Shown one piece after another: positions 26,482-36,100 of a stretch of DNA of 64,000 nt. The notes under the pieces were generated by a model. The model did no database searches. It was given only the letters and a program-made list of their open reading frames with translations, and was not told the DNA's origin. The translations under genes and the position numbers were made by a program. Position 1 is the stretch's first letter. Each line of letters begins with the position of its first letter. Source of the DNA: an uncultured Corynebacterium sp. (GTDB taxonomy: Bacteria > Actinomycetota > Actinomycetes > Mycobacteriales > Mycobacteriaceae). The DNA is taken from assembly GCA_943914465.1 (NCBI GenBank), contig CALUCD010000003.1:1-64000 (forward strand). The letters are read 5' to 3'.

Positions 26482-26527
26482 AAAACCGCTGGGAGCTCGG
26501 CCACCTACGGCGAGCATGAGCGGTTTT
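26482..26527 (-). terminator. Probable Rho-independent terminator between the two glycosidase-like genes
   Basis: On the minus strand AAAACCGCT pairs with AGCGGTTTT around an inner hairpin (GCTCG.CC / GG.CGAGC), followed by TTTTTTATT. It would end transcription coming from paralogue 2 some 70 bp before paralogue 1, so paralogue 1 may need its own promoter or read-through. Confidence 0.75.
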
Positions 26528-26782
26528 GTATAAGCACCTCAGTAGATAACGGTTGAGTGCATACGTAATTTCAAAGGTCGAGAAATTTTATTGGAGATGT
26601 AGATTTCTAACTTAGAAATGAGAGGGTTAACGCGGACAAAACATTTCGCCGAAGCAAGTGCCCGACGAGGTGATGTTCGCTCGGGCGCACTCTTGGCCAA
26701 GTCACCGAGCACCCCATAACGCTGGTGGAACACCGGCCTGCGACGGCGATTCCCCCGCCACAGATGCGCCGAAGAACAGCTG
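26528..26782. other. Intergenic region with a 17-bp perfect palindrome at 26603-26619
   Basis: No convincing gene is seen here. The region contains ATTTCTAA-C-TTAGAAAT (26603-26619), an 8-bp perfect inverted repeat with a single central base, a plausible operator for a dimeric regulator. A 91-codon minus-strand frame crossing it has no family features and poor coding character. The sequence between 26412 and 26481 is the leader of paralogue 1, also without a clear promoter. Confidence 0.5.
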
Positions 26783-29700
26783 CTACTGTACCACGGCGAA
26801 GTAGTCCTTGACATGGTAATACGATTGCTTCAGACGTAAAGGTGTCTCAAATCGATCCCATTTTTCCCAGTTGTAGCGGTGTGCGGGTGGGATCACATTT
26901 GCGTCGGGTGGGGTGGGTGGCAGGGTCTGTTTCGCCTCGTCCCCCTCAACGAACATGAAGCTCAAACCAATATCCTCAATGAACTCACTGTCATATATAG
27001 AGATGTTCTCGACTATGTCGCCAGTGACTTCCTTCTGGCTCGGGTCGCGAAAGCTCAGCAGCAGCCACGGAATACGCACCTCAAGCTTGGTGCCATCAGC
27101 CGACCACGCATAATCAGCCAACGAATCATACTCCGGCGACTCCGGATTCCCATTGCCCTCACGCAACTTACCCGTCTCATACTCCTCAAACGGAAGCCGT
27201 TCTCCGGTCTCACGGTTGAGAATTGACTGGTTCAACACATACCTCACCGGAACGAACTCGCCCGTGTTCTTCGGGTACATATCGTCCGGGTAATCAAGGA
27301 AATCGTAGAGGTAGCCGTAGAAGAATTGGTGGATGTCGTAGTACGGGTCGACCAGGACTCGTGCCTGATCGTTTTTCTCCATCGAAATCATGAAATCAGC
27401 AGCATCCGAACTGTTGACATCCAACTGATTAATCGTGGTATTGCCCTGATCCTGCAACGTATCAACCAACGCCACCGGGTATCCACCCGCCGGCGCATTC
27501 TCCGCTACATCAAACCGCAAATACAAATACCGCTCATCATTATCCACATACACCTCACGAATCGGATCATCCGGACCCTCCGCGGTATACAACGGCGGCA
27601 CCTGCCACTCACCCACATCACCATCAACTTTGACCTTCAACGTGTCAAAGCTCAACAACCCAAACTGCTGCTCACTAGTTTGCGCATTCGACCAATACGG
27701 ACGCCGGTTCGGATTATCAAAGTCCATCGTGTTCCACGTGCGCTTAAACCACTCATCCTGCCACGTGAAAATCAACCCACCCATGTAGTTGGTATCCAGC
27801 ATGTCCTCAAACATGCGCTGAATGAACTCACCCTGCTCTTTCTCACTGACCATGCCCTGATGCATCCCCATCGGACCAGTATGCGTCCGACCCCGCGACG
27901 TCGGCACACCGAACTCCGCCACCAACACCGGCATCTCATGCACCGAACGCAACTCCGCCAAATACCCGTGATACGTATTCGACTCCCCACGCTGATCCTT
28001 CGCATTCACATACTTTTGATCCATCTGCATGAAATCCGGGTAATACGGATACACATGGTACGAAGCGAACTGACCCACATCATTCATAATCGCCTTCGTA
28101 TGAATATGATTCGGATTCACCTCAGAAATGTCCTCCTTATTGGAGTCATCTGACGGGTGGTGGAGGATGTCAGTCGTGACCCAGTTCGTGAAACTCATCG
28201 GCCGGACCTCGTTATACTTCGAGATCTCATAATTAGTCGTGAACTCCATCTGCGACGCTAACCAATGCTCAAACGGGCTCGCCTCCTCAGTGAAGTAATA
28301 CTGACCATCAAACTGACCAGCATCTTGATGCTTCTCATTGGTGCCCTGGACCATAAACGGATCCCACTCCGTACCAAGCACCCACCCAGCAACATAATCA
28401 GACACATCAGTGACATACACACCCGAAGAATGCCCAGGCACATCCGCCACCAACGCATTGCCATGCAACGCGTCTACAACATGCTCAATCTCCTGCCGGA
28501 AACCCTCCACCGCCTCAGCATGGAACGCATCCGCATCCCCAGTAATCCACTCCTCATTAATCCACACCCCATGCAGCACATAAATCTTCTGCTCATGCTG
28601 CGCGTTATAGTTCGCTAACGCACGATAAAACCCAGGCGGATGCAACGTATACACACGAATCGTGTTCGCGTTCATCTCCCCAATCGCCTGAAACCACGAA
28701 AAATACTCCTGCTCCGAAATCGCAGCCTCACCAGGAAAATACCCCGGCGACGCCATACCAATATTGACACCCTTAATCGTCATCGGCACAAACTTGCCAT
28801 CAACTTTGACCTCAAGCCGATCAATATCAGCAGCCACCCGCGCCGGATACTGCACACCCTGCGAACTATCCCGATTCGCCACAGCGAACTCCGCACCATC
28901 ATGCTCACTAAAGTCCGCATGCAACCGCAAACTCTGACTCATAATCGGGAAAAACGAGTTCCAATAAAAACTAGTCGAGCTATAACGCTCAAACATCGAA
29001 TACAAACGCTGAATCCCCTGAAACTGATACACCTCAGGAATAGCCTCACCCTGACTAAACGTCCCCGCCAAATACACACGATTCGACGCACCACTACGCG
29101 CCAACGTCACCGCAGGAATCTGCTCAGGAAGACCATTTTGCGCAAACACCTCCTTCAACTCATCAGTCAAAGGAAGATCAAACGAATACAACGTCTCCGC
29201 ATTCTGACGCGGCTCAACAATGTCAAACCACCCCGCATACGACGCCGCAAGATCCTCAAACCCACGCTCCTTGGCATACTCACTCGCCACCAAGCTCAAC
29301 GCCACATCCTGCGACCCATCACCCAACTCAACAACAACAGCCTTCTCCTCATTGCTGTTATTGAGCACAAGCCCAGGCCCCGAATAATCCCACTCACCAC
29401 CCAGATTCGTAAACACCTTCTCCGGAATCGCCGGATTATCCCGATCCGACAAATCAGGCACAAACAACCCCGACCAGTTCGTCGAATCCACACCCAAATC
29501 CTGCGAAATCAACTGAGACAACTCACCAGACTCCGCGTTATGAATCACCCCATACTCCGCAAACAACAAACTCGGACCATTTTGATCAATGTTCATCTTC
29601 ACCCGATTCCACTGATCAGTCGACGTCTCAAAACCATCCTCAGTCGACACAAACACCGAATCAAAACGCTTCATCTCATCAATCGAATAATCCACATCCT

Positions 29701-29893
29701 GAGCGGAGACGAGGTCTGGATCGGCTTTCGCGTACTTAAAAAAGTAGTTTGCACCACTATCTTTCGGTGCCCCCTCAGAGCGGTTGTCCAGTACCAGCGC
29801 ATGGTCGAAATAGGTTGACTTCACCCCCCACACCAACACCGGCACAAGAAACAACATGCCCACTAGAGCGAGCATCGAAAATAGCTTTTTCAC
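26783..29893 (-). CDS. Membrane-anchored glycosidase-like protein, paralogue 2
   Basis: A 1036-residue protein with the same architecture as paralogue 1: signal anchor (MKKLFSMLALVGMLFLVPVL), alpha/beta region, TIM-barrel-like region with E509 and E660 as catalytic candidates and an aromatic IFTWQDEW strand near residue 710, then a CBM9-like domain. It is identical to paralogue 1 over residues 16-1013 and differs only at the two ends (last part RFETPLRLKQSYYHVKDYF here). The GTG start overlaps the glycosyltransferase stop (GTGA), so this copy is translationally coupled to polymer synthesis. Comparable synthase-hydrolase pairing is known for cellulose (BcsA-BcsZ) and related exopolysaccharides. 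Confidence 0.82.
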   Translation of the reverse strand: MKKLFSMLALVGMLFLVPVLVWGVKSTYFDHALVLDNRSEGAPKDSGANYFFKYAKADPDLVSAQDVDYSIDEMKRFDSVFVSTEDGFETSTDQWNRVKMNIDQNGPSLLFAEYGVIHNAESGELSQLISQDLGVDSTNWSGLFVPDLSDRDNPAIPEKVFTNLGGEWDYSGPGLVLNNSNEEKAVVVELGDGSQDVALSLVASEYAKERGFEDLAASYAGWFDIVEPRQNAETLYSFDLPLTDELKEVFAQNGLPEQIPAVTLARSGASNRVYLAGTFSQGEAIPEVYQFQGIQRLYSMFERYSSTSFYWNSFFPIMSQSLRLHADFSEHDGAEFAVANRDSSQGVQYPARVAADIDRLEVKVDGKFVPMTIKGVNIGMASPGYFPGEAAISEQEYFSWFQAIGEMNANTIRVYTLHPPGFYRALANYNAQHEQKIYVLHGVWINEEWITGDADAFHAEAVEGFRQEIEHVVDALHGNALVADVPGHSSGVYVTDVSDYVAGWVLGTEWDPFMVQGTNEKHQDAGQFDGQYYFTEEASPFEHWLASQMEFTTNYEISKYNEVRPMSFTNWVTTDILHHPSDDSNKEDISEVNPNHIHTKAIMNDVGQFASYHVYPYYPDFMQMDQKYVNAKDQRGESNTYHGYLAELRSVHEMPVLVAEFGVPTSRGRTHTGPMGMHQGMVSEKEQGEFIQRMFEDMLDTNYMGGLIFTWQDEWFKRTWNTMDFDNPNRRPYWSNAQTSEQQFGLLSFDTLKVKVDGDVGEWQVPPLYTAEGPDDPIREVYVDNDERYLYLRFDVAENAPAGGYPVALVDTLQDQGNTTINQLDVNSSDAADFMISMEKNDQARVLVDPYYDIHQFFYGYLYDFLDYPDDMYPKNTGEFVPVRYVLNQSILNRETGERLPFEEYETGKLREGNGNPESPEYDSLADYAWSADGTKLEVRIPWLLLSFRDPSQKEVTGDIVENISIYDSEFIEDIGLSFMFVEGDEAKQTLPPTPPDANVIPPAHRYNWEKWDRFETPLRLKQSYYHVKDYFAVVQ
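26854..29848. repeat. 2995-bp direct repeat, copy 2
   Basis: Partner of the tract at 23372-26366, at a constant offset of 3482 bp. Outside the tract, the first 15 and last roughly 23 codons of the two genes are clearly related but diverged, including many synonymous changes. Confidence 0.93.
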
Positions 29894-31326
29894 GAAACCG
29901 CCTTTGATTCTTCAGGTGCACTGAAACCCTTGCGCTCCATCACGCCCCAGTCGCTGCGGTTTACGAAGAACCGGTAGAAGCCTTCAAGTCGCCAGAGAAG
30001 CATAAGCGGCTTGTACCAAAACGCCTCAGTAAAAGACAGCCCCAGCACATACGTGATCTCAGAAAGATCAGGATACTTATCACGTTGCCAGGCGTTGAGC
30101 ATAACCGCCATAGTATTTACCAAACCGGCGTAAAGGAGGAAGAAAACGGTCAAAATGAGGGTGAACTCAAGGAATACCTGCCCTGCAAAGAACCCGGCGA
30201 TGAGGTAGCCAAAACCCAAAAGCTCGACGAGCGGCACCAGCGCTTCGGCAACCAGGAAGTACGGGAACGCGACGAGCCCGAGCGAGTGATACCGAGGGTT
30301 GAAAGTCACGCGCACATGGCGCCAAAGGCTTTCCAAAAGACCCTGGTGCCAGCGGCGGCGCTGACGGCGAAGGACTTTGAGTGTTTCAGGCGCCTCGGTG
30401 TAGCAGATGGCATCCGGAACGTGGACGATGCGCTTGTCAATGTTTTCTTCAATCATCTTTCGCTGAAGGCGCACAACCACTTCCATGTCCTCGCCGATTA
30501 CCGAGGTAGCAAGGCCACCATAACGAATAAGAAGATCCTTTTCGAAAACGGTGAATGCCCCGGAGCAGATCAACATGAGGTTCTGCTCACTCAATGCGAC
30601 ACGGCCAATGAGAAATGAGCGGAAGTACTCGATCGACTGCATCGCCACAAGCGGGTTGGAGGAAAACTCGACCTGCTTATCAGGCACCCCGTCCACGACC
30701 TTGTTTTCGTTAATGAGCTCGACAGACCCACCAACGGCGGCAATTCGCTCGCCCTCAAGCACAAACGGCCGCATGACCTTCTTGATCGAATCTTTCTCAA
30801 GGACTGAATCGCCATCCACCGTGCAGACATAGTCCATTGATGAGAAGTTAATCCCGCAGTTCAGCGCATCTGCCTTACCACCATTTGCTTTGTTGACCAG
30901 CATAAGGTTCGGAAACAGATTGGAAACGAAGACGCTTTCGACCTCAGCCGTTTCGAGGTGCATTGTCACGTTGAAATCCGGCACCGGCTTCATGCTGAAT
31001 TGTTCGATGAGCACATCAGCTGTGGCATCTTGTGATCCGTCATTGATGACGATGATCTCAAACTCTTTGTAGTTCAGGTTCAACAGCGACGCGACGTTCT
31101 GGATGATTCCGCTTTCCTCGTTATAAGCCGGGACCAGAACGGAAACACCCAGACTGTAGAACTCATTGTTACTCAACAGATCCATAGGGCGCTCATATCG
31201 GGTGTTGCGTTTGATCCGATAAAGCGCGACGAGCAGCATCACGAGGTAGCAAAACACAATGATCAGCAGGTACGCGGCTAAGAAGTAGCCAACCCAAGCA
31301 AGGATCGCATTAAAGTTAATAGTCAC
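29890..31326 (-). CDS. Processive family-2 glycosyltransferase (polysaccharide synthase)
   Basis: A 478-residue membrane glycosyltransferase of the cellulose/hyaluronan/poly-GlcNAc synthase type. One helix at residues about 5-35 precedes the catalytic domain with VSVLVPAYNEE, INDGSQD, VCTVDGDS (D-x-D), IGEDMEV and the processivity motif RRQRRRWHQG. Three or four further helices follow. The GTG start overlaps the upstream gene's stop (GTGACTATTAA) with AGGGGAG as binding site. It would extend a beta-linked polymer from a UDP-sugar and thread it through the membrane; the sugar cannot be deduced. No PilZ domain is visible. Confidence 0.92.
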   Translation of the reverse strand: MTINFNAILAWVGYFLAAYLLIIVFCYLVMLLVALYRIKRNTRYERPMDLLSNNEFYSLGVSVLVPAYNEESGIIQNVASLLNLNYKEFEIIVINDGSQDATADVLIEQFSMKPVPDFNVTMHLETAEVESVFVSNLFPNLMLVNKANGGKADALNCGINFSSMDYVCTVDGDSVLEKDSIKKVMRPFVLEGERIAAVGGSVELINENKVVDGVPDKQVEFSSNPLVAMQSIEYFRSFLIGRVALSEQNLMLICSGAFTVFEKDLLIRYGGLATSVIGEDMEVVVRLQRKMIEENIDKRIVHVPDAICYTEAPETLKVLRRQRRRWHQGLLESLWRHVRVTFNPRYHSLGLVAFPYFLVAEALVPLVELLGFGYLIAGFFAGQVFLEFTLILTVFFLLYAGLVNTMAVMLNAWQRDKYPDLSEITYVLGLSFTEAFWYKPLMLLWRLEGFYRFFVNRSDWGVMERKGFSAPEESKAVS

Positions 31327-31900
31327 GGCTAATCTCCCCTCGTTGCACTGCATGTCCAGACAGAATCTCGTCGAGCCGCGCAAGCGCGTGATCCTCACGC
31401 TGTCGTTCTGAGAGCGCATCGGTATCAATACCCTCGCCCAAAATCGCTCCCTTGAGAGCGTGATCGAGCACCGTTTGTGGCTCGACGGCGGCTACTTCAG
31501 CATCGAGCGATGTCATGCCCAGCTGATACACGATCGCAAGGCCGTATTGGCGCTCGTTCACTCTGCGTGAAGCAAGCTTGGACGCGAGCTCGTCGCGACA
31601 AAAGGTATCTGCAAGTTCAGTAATCCGCCCGCGAATTGCGGGGTCGCTGTACTCGTTGTTGTACTTCAGGAGTATCTCGATGAGCCACTCCACCTCTTCT
31701 TTGTTGCGCGGAGGAGTGGCGACACCTCGGCCATCAACGATCGTGCTCGCCCATGCACCGCGAGACGATTCAATAAACTCCTGTTTACGCTCGGCTTTCT
31801 TGCGCATCCGGGCGTTATTGATCAGCAAATACGCGCAGAGCAGTACAAGCAGGAGCAGCAATAACGTTGCGCCGTTAAAAACTAACGATGTTTCAAGCAC
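31316..31900 (-). CDS. Membrane-anchored helical protein of the polysaccharide locus
   Basis: A 194-residue protein of unknown function. The N terminus (LETSLVFNGATLLLLLLVLL) is a single membrane helix, followed by a charged Lys/Arg/Glu region and then a mostly helical cytoplasmic domain that may form HEAT-like repeats (RGRITELADTFCRDELASKL). The GTG start overlaps the stop of the previous gene (GTGCTTGA) with AGGA five bases upstream, so all genes here are translationally coupled. Placement directly before the synthase suggests a scaffold or regulatory partner for it; that is inference. Confidence 0.78.
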   Translation of the reverse strand: MLETSLVFNGATLLLLLLVLLCAYLLINNARMRKKAERKQEFIESSRGAWASTIVDGRGVATPPRNKEEVEWLIEILLKYNNEYSDPAIRGRITELADTFCRDELASKLASRRVNERQYGLAIVYQLGMTSLDAEVAAVEPQTVLDHALKGAILGEGIDTDALSERQREDHALARLDEILSGHAVQRGEISRDY

Positions 31901-32228
31901 TGATTTCCTCACGATCACGGCAAGCGCCAGAAATTTCGGAAATATCAACTGGATACGAGAGAATTGCCGCCTCTGAAAAGCAGCCGATCATAGAGGCGCG
32001 CTTCTCGGTCAGGACGACAAGTTTCCGATGGTCCCCAAGCATGTTCCGACATGCGAAGAGTTCCATAAAACTGGCCGTCGCTTCATCGAAGATGATTGCG
32101 TCGGCACATTCACGCTCCCAGGCTGGGACAGCCGAGAGGGTGGGATACGTACGAAGCGCCGAGGTACCCTCGTCGCGCTCTAGCAGTGTCCTCAGCGTTG
32201 CATTTCGTGACACCAATACTCTCGTCAT
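31893..32228 (-). CDS. Small receiver-like protein, first gene of the polysaccharide operon
   Basis: A 111-residue soluble alpha/beta protein of no recognised family. The spacing of strands is reminiscent of a response-regulator receiver domain: DAIIFDEATA would hold the phospho-acceptor Asp and KLVVLTEK the conserved Thr. The usual Lys of the last strand is replaced (AAILSYPVD), so it would be a degenerate receiver. The ATG is preceded by AGGAGGAAGAGG. An A/T-rich stretch 45-55 bp upstream (TTGACA twice, TAATATAAC) probably holds the operon promoter. Stop overlaps the next gene. Confidence 0.65.
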   Translation of the reverse strand: MTRVLVSRNATLRTLLERDEGTSALRTYPTLSAVPAWERECADAIIFDEATASFMELFACRNMLGDHRKLVVLTEKRASMIGCFSEAAILSYPVDISEISGACRDREEISA

Positions 32229-32900
32229 TTCCGAACCTCTTCCTCCTGCAGAGATTGGCACTGTTATATTACTGTCAAATGTCAACAAAACGGGGAACTT
32301 CAACCGCGATTCTCAGTTCGAAGCAAGGTTCTCTACTTTCAATAGGTTTATACTCGTCGTAGCATCAGCGACACCTGGAATAATGCAAAGTCTGTTATGG
32401 CTTCGTACCTCTGTCAAGTGGTTGTGAACAATATCGCGGCGCTTATAAGCTGCGGCATCGACCCCAATCACATCTGATCCAACCTTCAACACAATGAGGC
32501 AAGCTGGACACCAAATCCCCCAGCTAGAACCCGGGGCGATCTACACCGGAGTGCAGCGCCGAGACACGTTCAATCGAACCTCCCAACCCGCCAAGCCCAG
32601 ACGTGCTTACTTTACCCCGCAGTTGAGCGCTGCGCTGGTCTAAAAAGTTAGGATTACTCGTCAGAATGCGGGTTGCTGAACTTGGTTGGCGCAGAATGTG
32701 CTCTCCCTCTCCCCGTCGATCAGGGCCCTCTGGCCGTCACCCACCTGCATTGGTAGCGCATCGGTAAGGGCGCGTCCGCGATCGAGTTCTACTGCGGCGA
32801 TAAAACGGCATTTTTGGATTCTGTATCGCAGGCGCGCAGCCAACACCGTATAGCGCAAGCCGGCGACCCCCCGTGAGAGATGAGGGCGGCAAACGACGAA
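32229..32900. other. Non-coding or unrecognised stretch
   Basis: About 670 bp between the polysaccharide operon and the initiator tRNA. The part near 32228-32290 carries the presumed operon promoter. The rest holds only short open frames (for example 65 codons at 32661-32858, minus strand) with no family features. I see no insertion sequence, tRNA or clear RNA element. Confidence 0.5.
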
Positions 32901-32926
32901 GACCCCTCTCCCACCGGAGAGGGGTC
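32901..32926 (-). terminator. Terminator of the initiator tRNA gene
   Basis: A perfect 10-bp inverted repeat (GACCCCTCTC / GAGAGGGGTC) with a 6-nt loop lies 10 bp beyond the tRNA 3' end on the minus strand. The following sequence (TTCGTCG) has little U tract. Confidence 0.75.
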
Positions 32927-32936
32927 TTACAACTAG

Positions 32937-33010
32937 TAGCGGGGGCAGGATTCGAACCTACGACCTCTGGGTTATGAGCCCAGCGAGCTACCGAGCTGCT
33001 CCACCCCGCG
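32937..33010 (-). tRNA. Initiator tRNA-fMet (anticodon CAT)
   Basis: A 74-nt cloverleaf with CAT anticodon in the loop CTCATAA. Initiator features are present: the anticodon stem CTGGG/CCCAG has three G-C pairs next to the loop, and the first acceptor position (C1 against T72) is unpaired. The T loop is TTCGAAT. The CCA end is not encoded. Confidence 0.95.
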
Positions 33011-33131
33011 ATGCGACGCTATTTCAGCGATCTGCTGCCGTAATCGGCAACGGGAGTGAGTATACGGCTCCCGGTTCATTCAACCAAATCGGCTGTATAA
33101 CACTCGCACTGGCGGGTAGGGATTTGATCTA

Positions 33132-36100
33132 TCAGCGCTGCCCGTCGCCGAATCGCTGGTAGTCCGCCACCGCCTTGTCTAGCTCGTCAAGCGCGCGGCC
33201 ATACTCTTCGAATGAGCCTTCTCGTGCGCGTTCAAGATCGCGAAGCGCGACGTCGATATTGCTGAGGGCTTCGTCCTTGTTGGTAGCGCCCCCGGCTCTT
33301 CCACCGGATTCCTCAGCACCGTCGTCTGCACCCCGCGCATCTTCCTGTTTCTTGTCTGGAGACGTCGGCGATGCTGCGTCCTGCCCGGTACGAGTATCTG
33401 CATCGCCCTCGTCAACCAGGTCGATATCCTGCGCGGCAGCTGGGTTAATCCCCACCTGACTCAGCGCCTGCGAGATCGTGGGCGCATAACCAACTTGACC
33501 GCGGTAGAACACGAGCACCCGCAGCAGCTTCGGAAACGCGGATTCCTGGTCTTTACGCTGGGAATAAATCGGTTCGACGTAGAGAATCTCACCGCCCCCG
33601 ACCGGCAGCGTGAGCAGGTTGCCGTTCTTCAGGTCATTGGTTCCCTCCCACAGCGTTCTATCGCGTGCGACCTGGTCAGAAGACATCAGGGCATCCTGCG
33701 CTTGCTTCGGGCCCTGGGTTTGGGTGTTAGTCGGCAGCACACGCACCGTGATGTCACCGTACGACTCAGGATCCGAAGACACCGCCATATGGGCAGACAA
33801 GAACTCACGGTTCAACCCGCGGAATGGAGTGATGAGCTGGAATGAAGCGTCTTTCGTCTCTGGATCTGAGGCCACAATGTAATACGGCGGCTGATATAGC
33901 TCCTGGCGGCTTTCAGGCGCGGTGGGGTCGTTCGGCACTGACCAGAAGGCGTCGTTATTGAAGAATACGCCGGGGTCATCGACGTGGTATCGCGCGAGGA
34001 GCTCGCGCTGGACCTTGAACAGATCCTCTGGGTAGCGAAGGTGGTCCCGCAGCGTGTCTGAAATCTCACTCTCTGGCTTGACGGTCCCCGGAAACACGCC
34101 CATCCAGGCCTGCAGCACGGGGTCTGTTTCATCGAACGCGTACAGCTCGACGGTGCCGTCGTATGCGTCCACGGTCGCCTTCACCGAGTTTCGAATGTAA
34201 CCCAGCTCGTTGTTCACAAGCCGCTGGGTGGTGCCATCAGGGTTCAGTGCGTCCTGAGTCGCATCGGTCAGCGAGGTGCGAGTGGAGTAAGGAAGTTGCG
34301 ACAGCGTCGTGTACCCGTCGACAATCCATTTGACCCGTCCATCGATCACCGCTGGATACGTTTTCGAGTCGGTGGTCAGCCACGGTGCAACCTTTTCTAC
34401 ACGCTGGCGTGGGTCACGGTCGTAAAGAATCTTCGAGTCGCCACCGACCCGATCCGACAGGATGAGGTTGAGTTCCTGGTACTTGATGGCGTACGCCATC
34501 CGGTTGAACCAGTTGCCGACACCGACGCCGCCCTCCCCTGTGTAGGTGTAGGTCGAGGTGTCGGTGTCGTACTCAACCGGGCCCTGACCATTGTCCCCGA
34601 CAATGGCGTAGTCCAAGTTATCGCTGGCCGAGGCGATGACCGGGCCGTAGTAGATGCGTGGCTCGTCGACGCGAATCCCGAGTTCTTCCGCATCGTCGTT
34701 CTCGCGTGCAATCGCGTTGGTTTGAAGGTCGGAGACAGTGAAGATTGGAAGGCCACCCCGGGTGGAGCCAGCGTCTTGCGCCGCCTCATCCACGGTGTTG
34801 GCCTGGGCAGCAATGAAACCGTTGCCGTGGGTGTAAACAGTGTGGCGGTTGATCCAGTCTCGCTGGTTTTCACTCAGTGAGTTCGGATTGAGCTCGCGCG
34901 CAGCGACCACGAAATCGCGCAGTTCGCCATCGACTTCATAACGGTCCATTGCAAGCTGCTCCGGGAACCCATAGAAGTTGCGCAGCTGCTGGTTTTGCGT
35001 GAATGTCGGCGCGATGATGTCCGGGTCGAGCAGGCGGATGTTCGAGATCGTTGCCGCATCATCAGCCACGGCCGAGTTGGAGACGTTCGATTGGCCCCAA
35101 TTCTCGTCGTATGTCACCTTGTCACTGGTAAGGCCGTACGCATAGCGAGTGGCTTCAATGTTTCGCCCAATGTAGTCATACTCTTTCGCCTGCCGGTTCG
35201 GCTTCACCGAGAACTGCTCAAGCAGTGCCGGCCAAACATTGCCGATAACTACCGACGATACGAGCATCAGCACGGTCGCGAGCACGGGAATCCGTAGGTC
35301 CTTATACACAATCGATACGAAGAACGCAGCAGCTACCCCGAGAGCAATGATGGTGAGAATGAGTTTCGCCGGTAGCATCGCGTTGATCGTGGTGTACGAA
35401 GCACCGGTGAAGATGTCGTTTCGTGCATACAAAAGCTGGTAGCGCTCCAGCCAGTAGCTAGCGGCTTTCGCCAGCATCCACGCGCCAGCAGTGACCGCGA
35501 GCTGAATTCGCGCGCTCTTGCTGATCTTGCCGCTCACACCGGTCGCGTTGTTGCCAACACGGATACCGCCCAACAGATAGTGACCAGCCAGGCCAACGAG
35601 GAACGCGACCAGCAGGAGCATCGAGAGCAGGTCAACGAGCGCTGCGATCGCCGGTAACGCGAACGCGTAAAAACCGAGATCACGGCCAAACTGCGCGTCG
35701 GCCACCCCGAACTCTCCGCCATTGAACCAGAGCATGAACGTGCGCCACAGGCGTTGGCCCGCAAGCCCGGTAAACAATGCCACCGCTACTGGGACCCACA
35801 CCAGCAGTGTCCGAACCCCTTGTTCAACGCTGGCGCGGTACTGGGCGTTCGTCGAGAATGGGTCGCCCGCAACAGCTGCGGTACGGGGGCGCCCGCGCCA
35901 CGCAAACCGGGCCGCGGTATACGAAATCGCGCCTCCGATCAGCGCAAACACGACAAACAGTATGATCCTCGTAAGAATGACCGTGTTAAACACTCCGCGG
36001 TAGCGAAGTTCCCCGAACCACAGGTAGTCCGTATAGAGCCCCACCACAATCGGTAGAAGAAACAGCACGGCGCCGATGACACCTACTGTGACCCACAACC

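Noticed and set aside
26539..26814. 91-codon minus-strand frame after paralogue 2
   Set aside because: Overlaps the end of paralogue 2, contains the palindrome region, Arg/Ser-rich and not conserved in any family I know.
23301..29893. The duplicated glycosidase-like genes as a simple assembly error
   Set aside because: The two ends of each gene and the flanks differ in a biologically sensible way, so a plain assembly duplication is unlikely; long-read confirmation is still listed as a check.
31888..32427. 179-codon plus-strand frame opposite the receiver-like gene
   Set aside because: No family signal; the minus-strand gene has a ribosome binding site and coupled neighbours.
32661..32858. 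65-codon minus-strand frame near the initiator tRNA
   Set aside because: No ribosome binding site or motif; kept only as part of the unexplained stretch.
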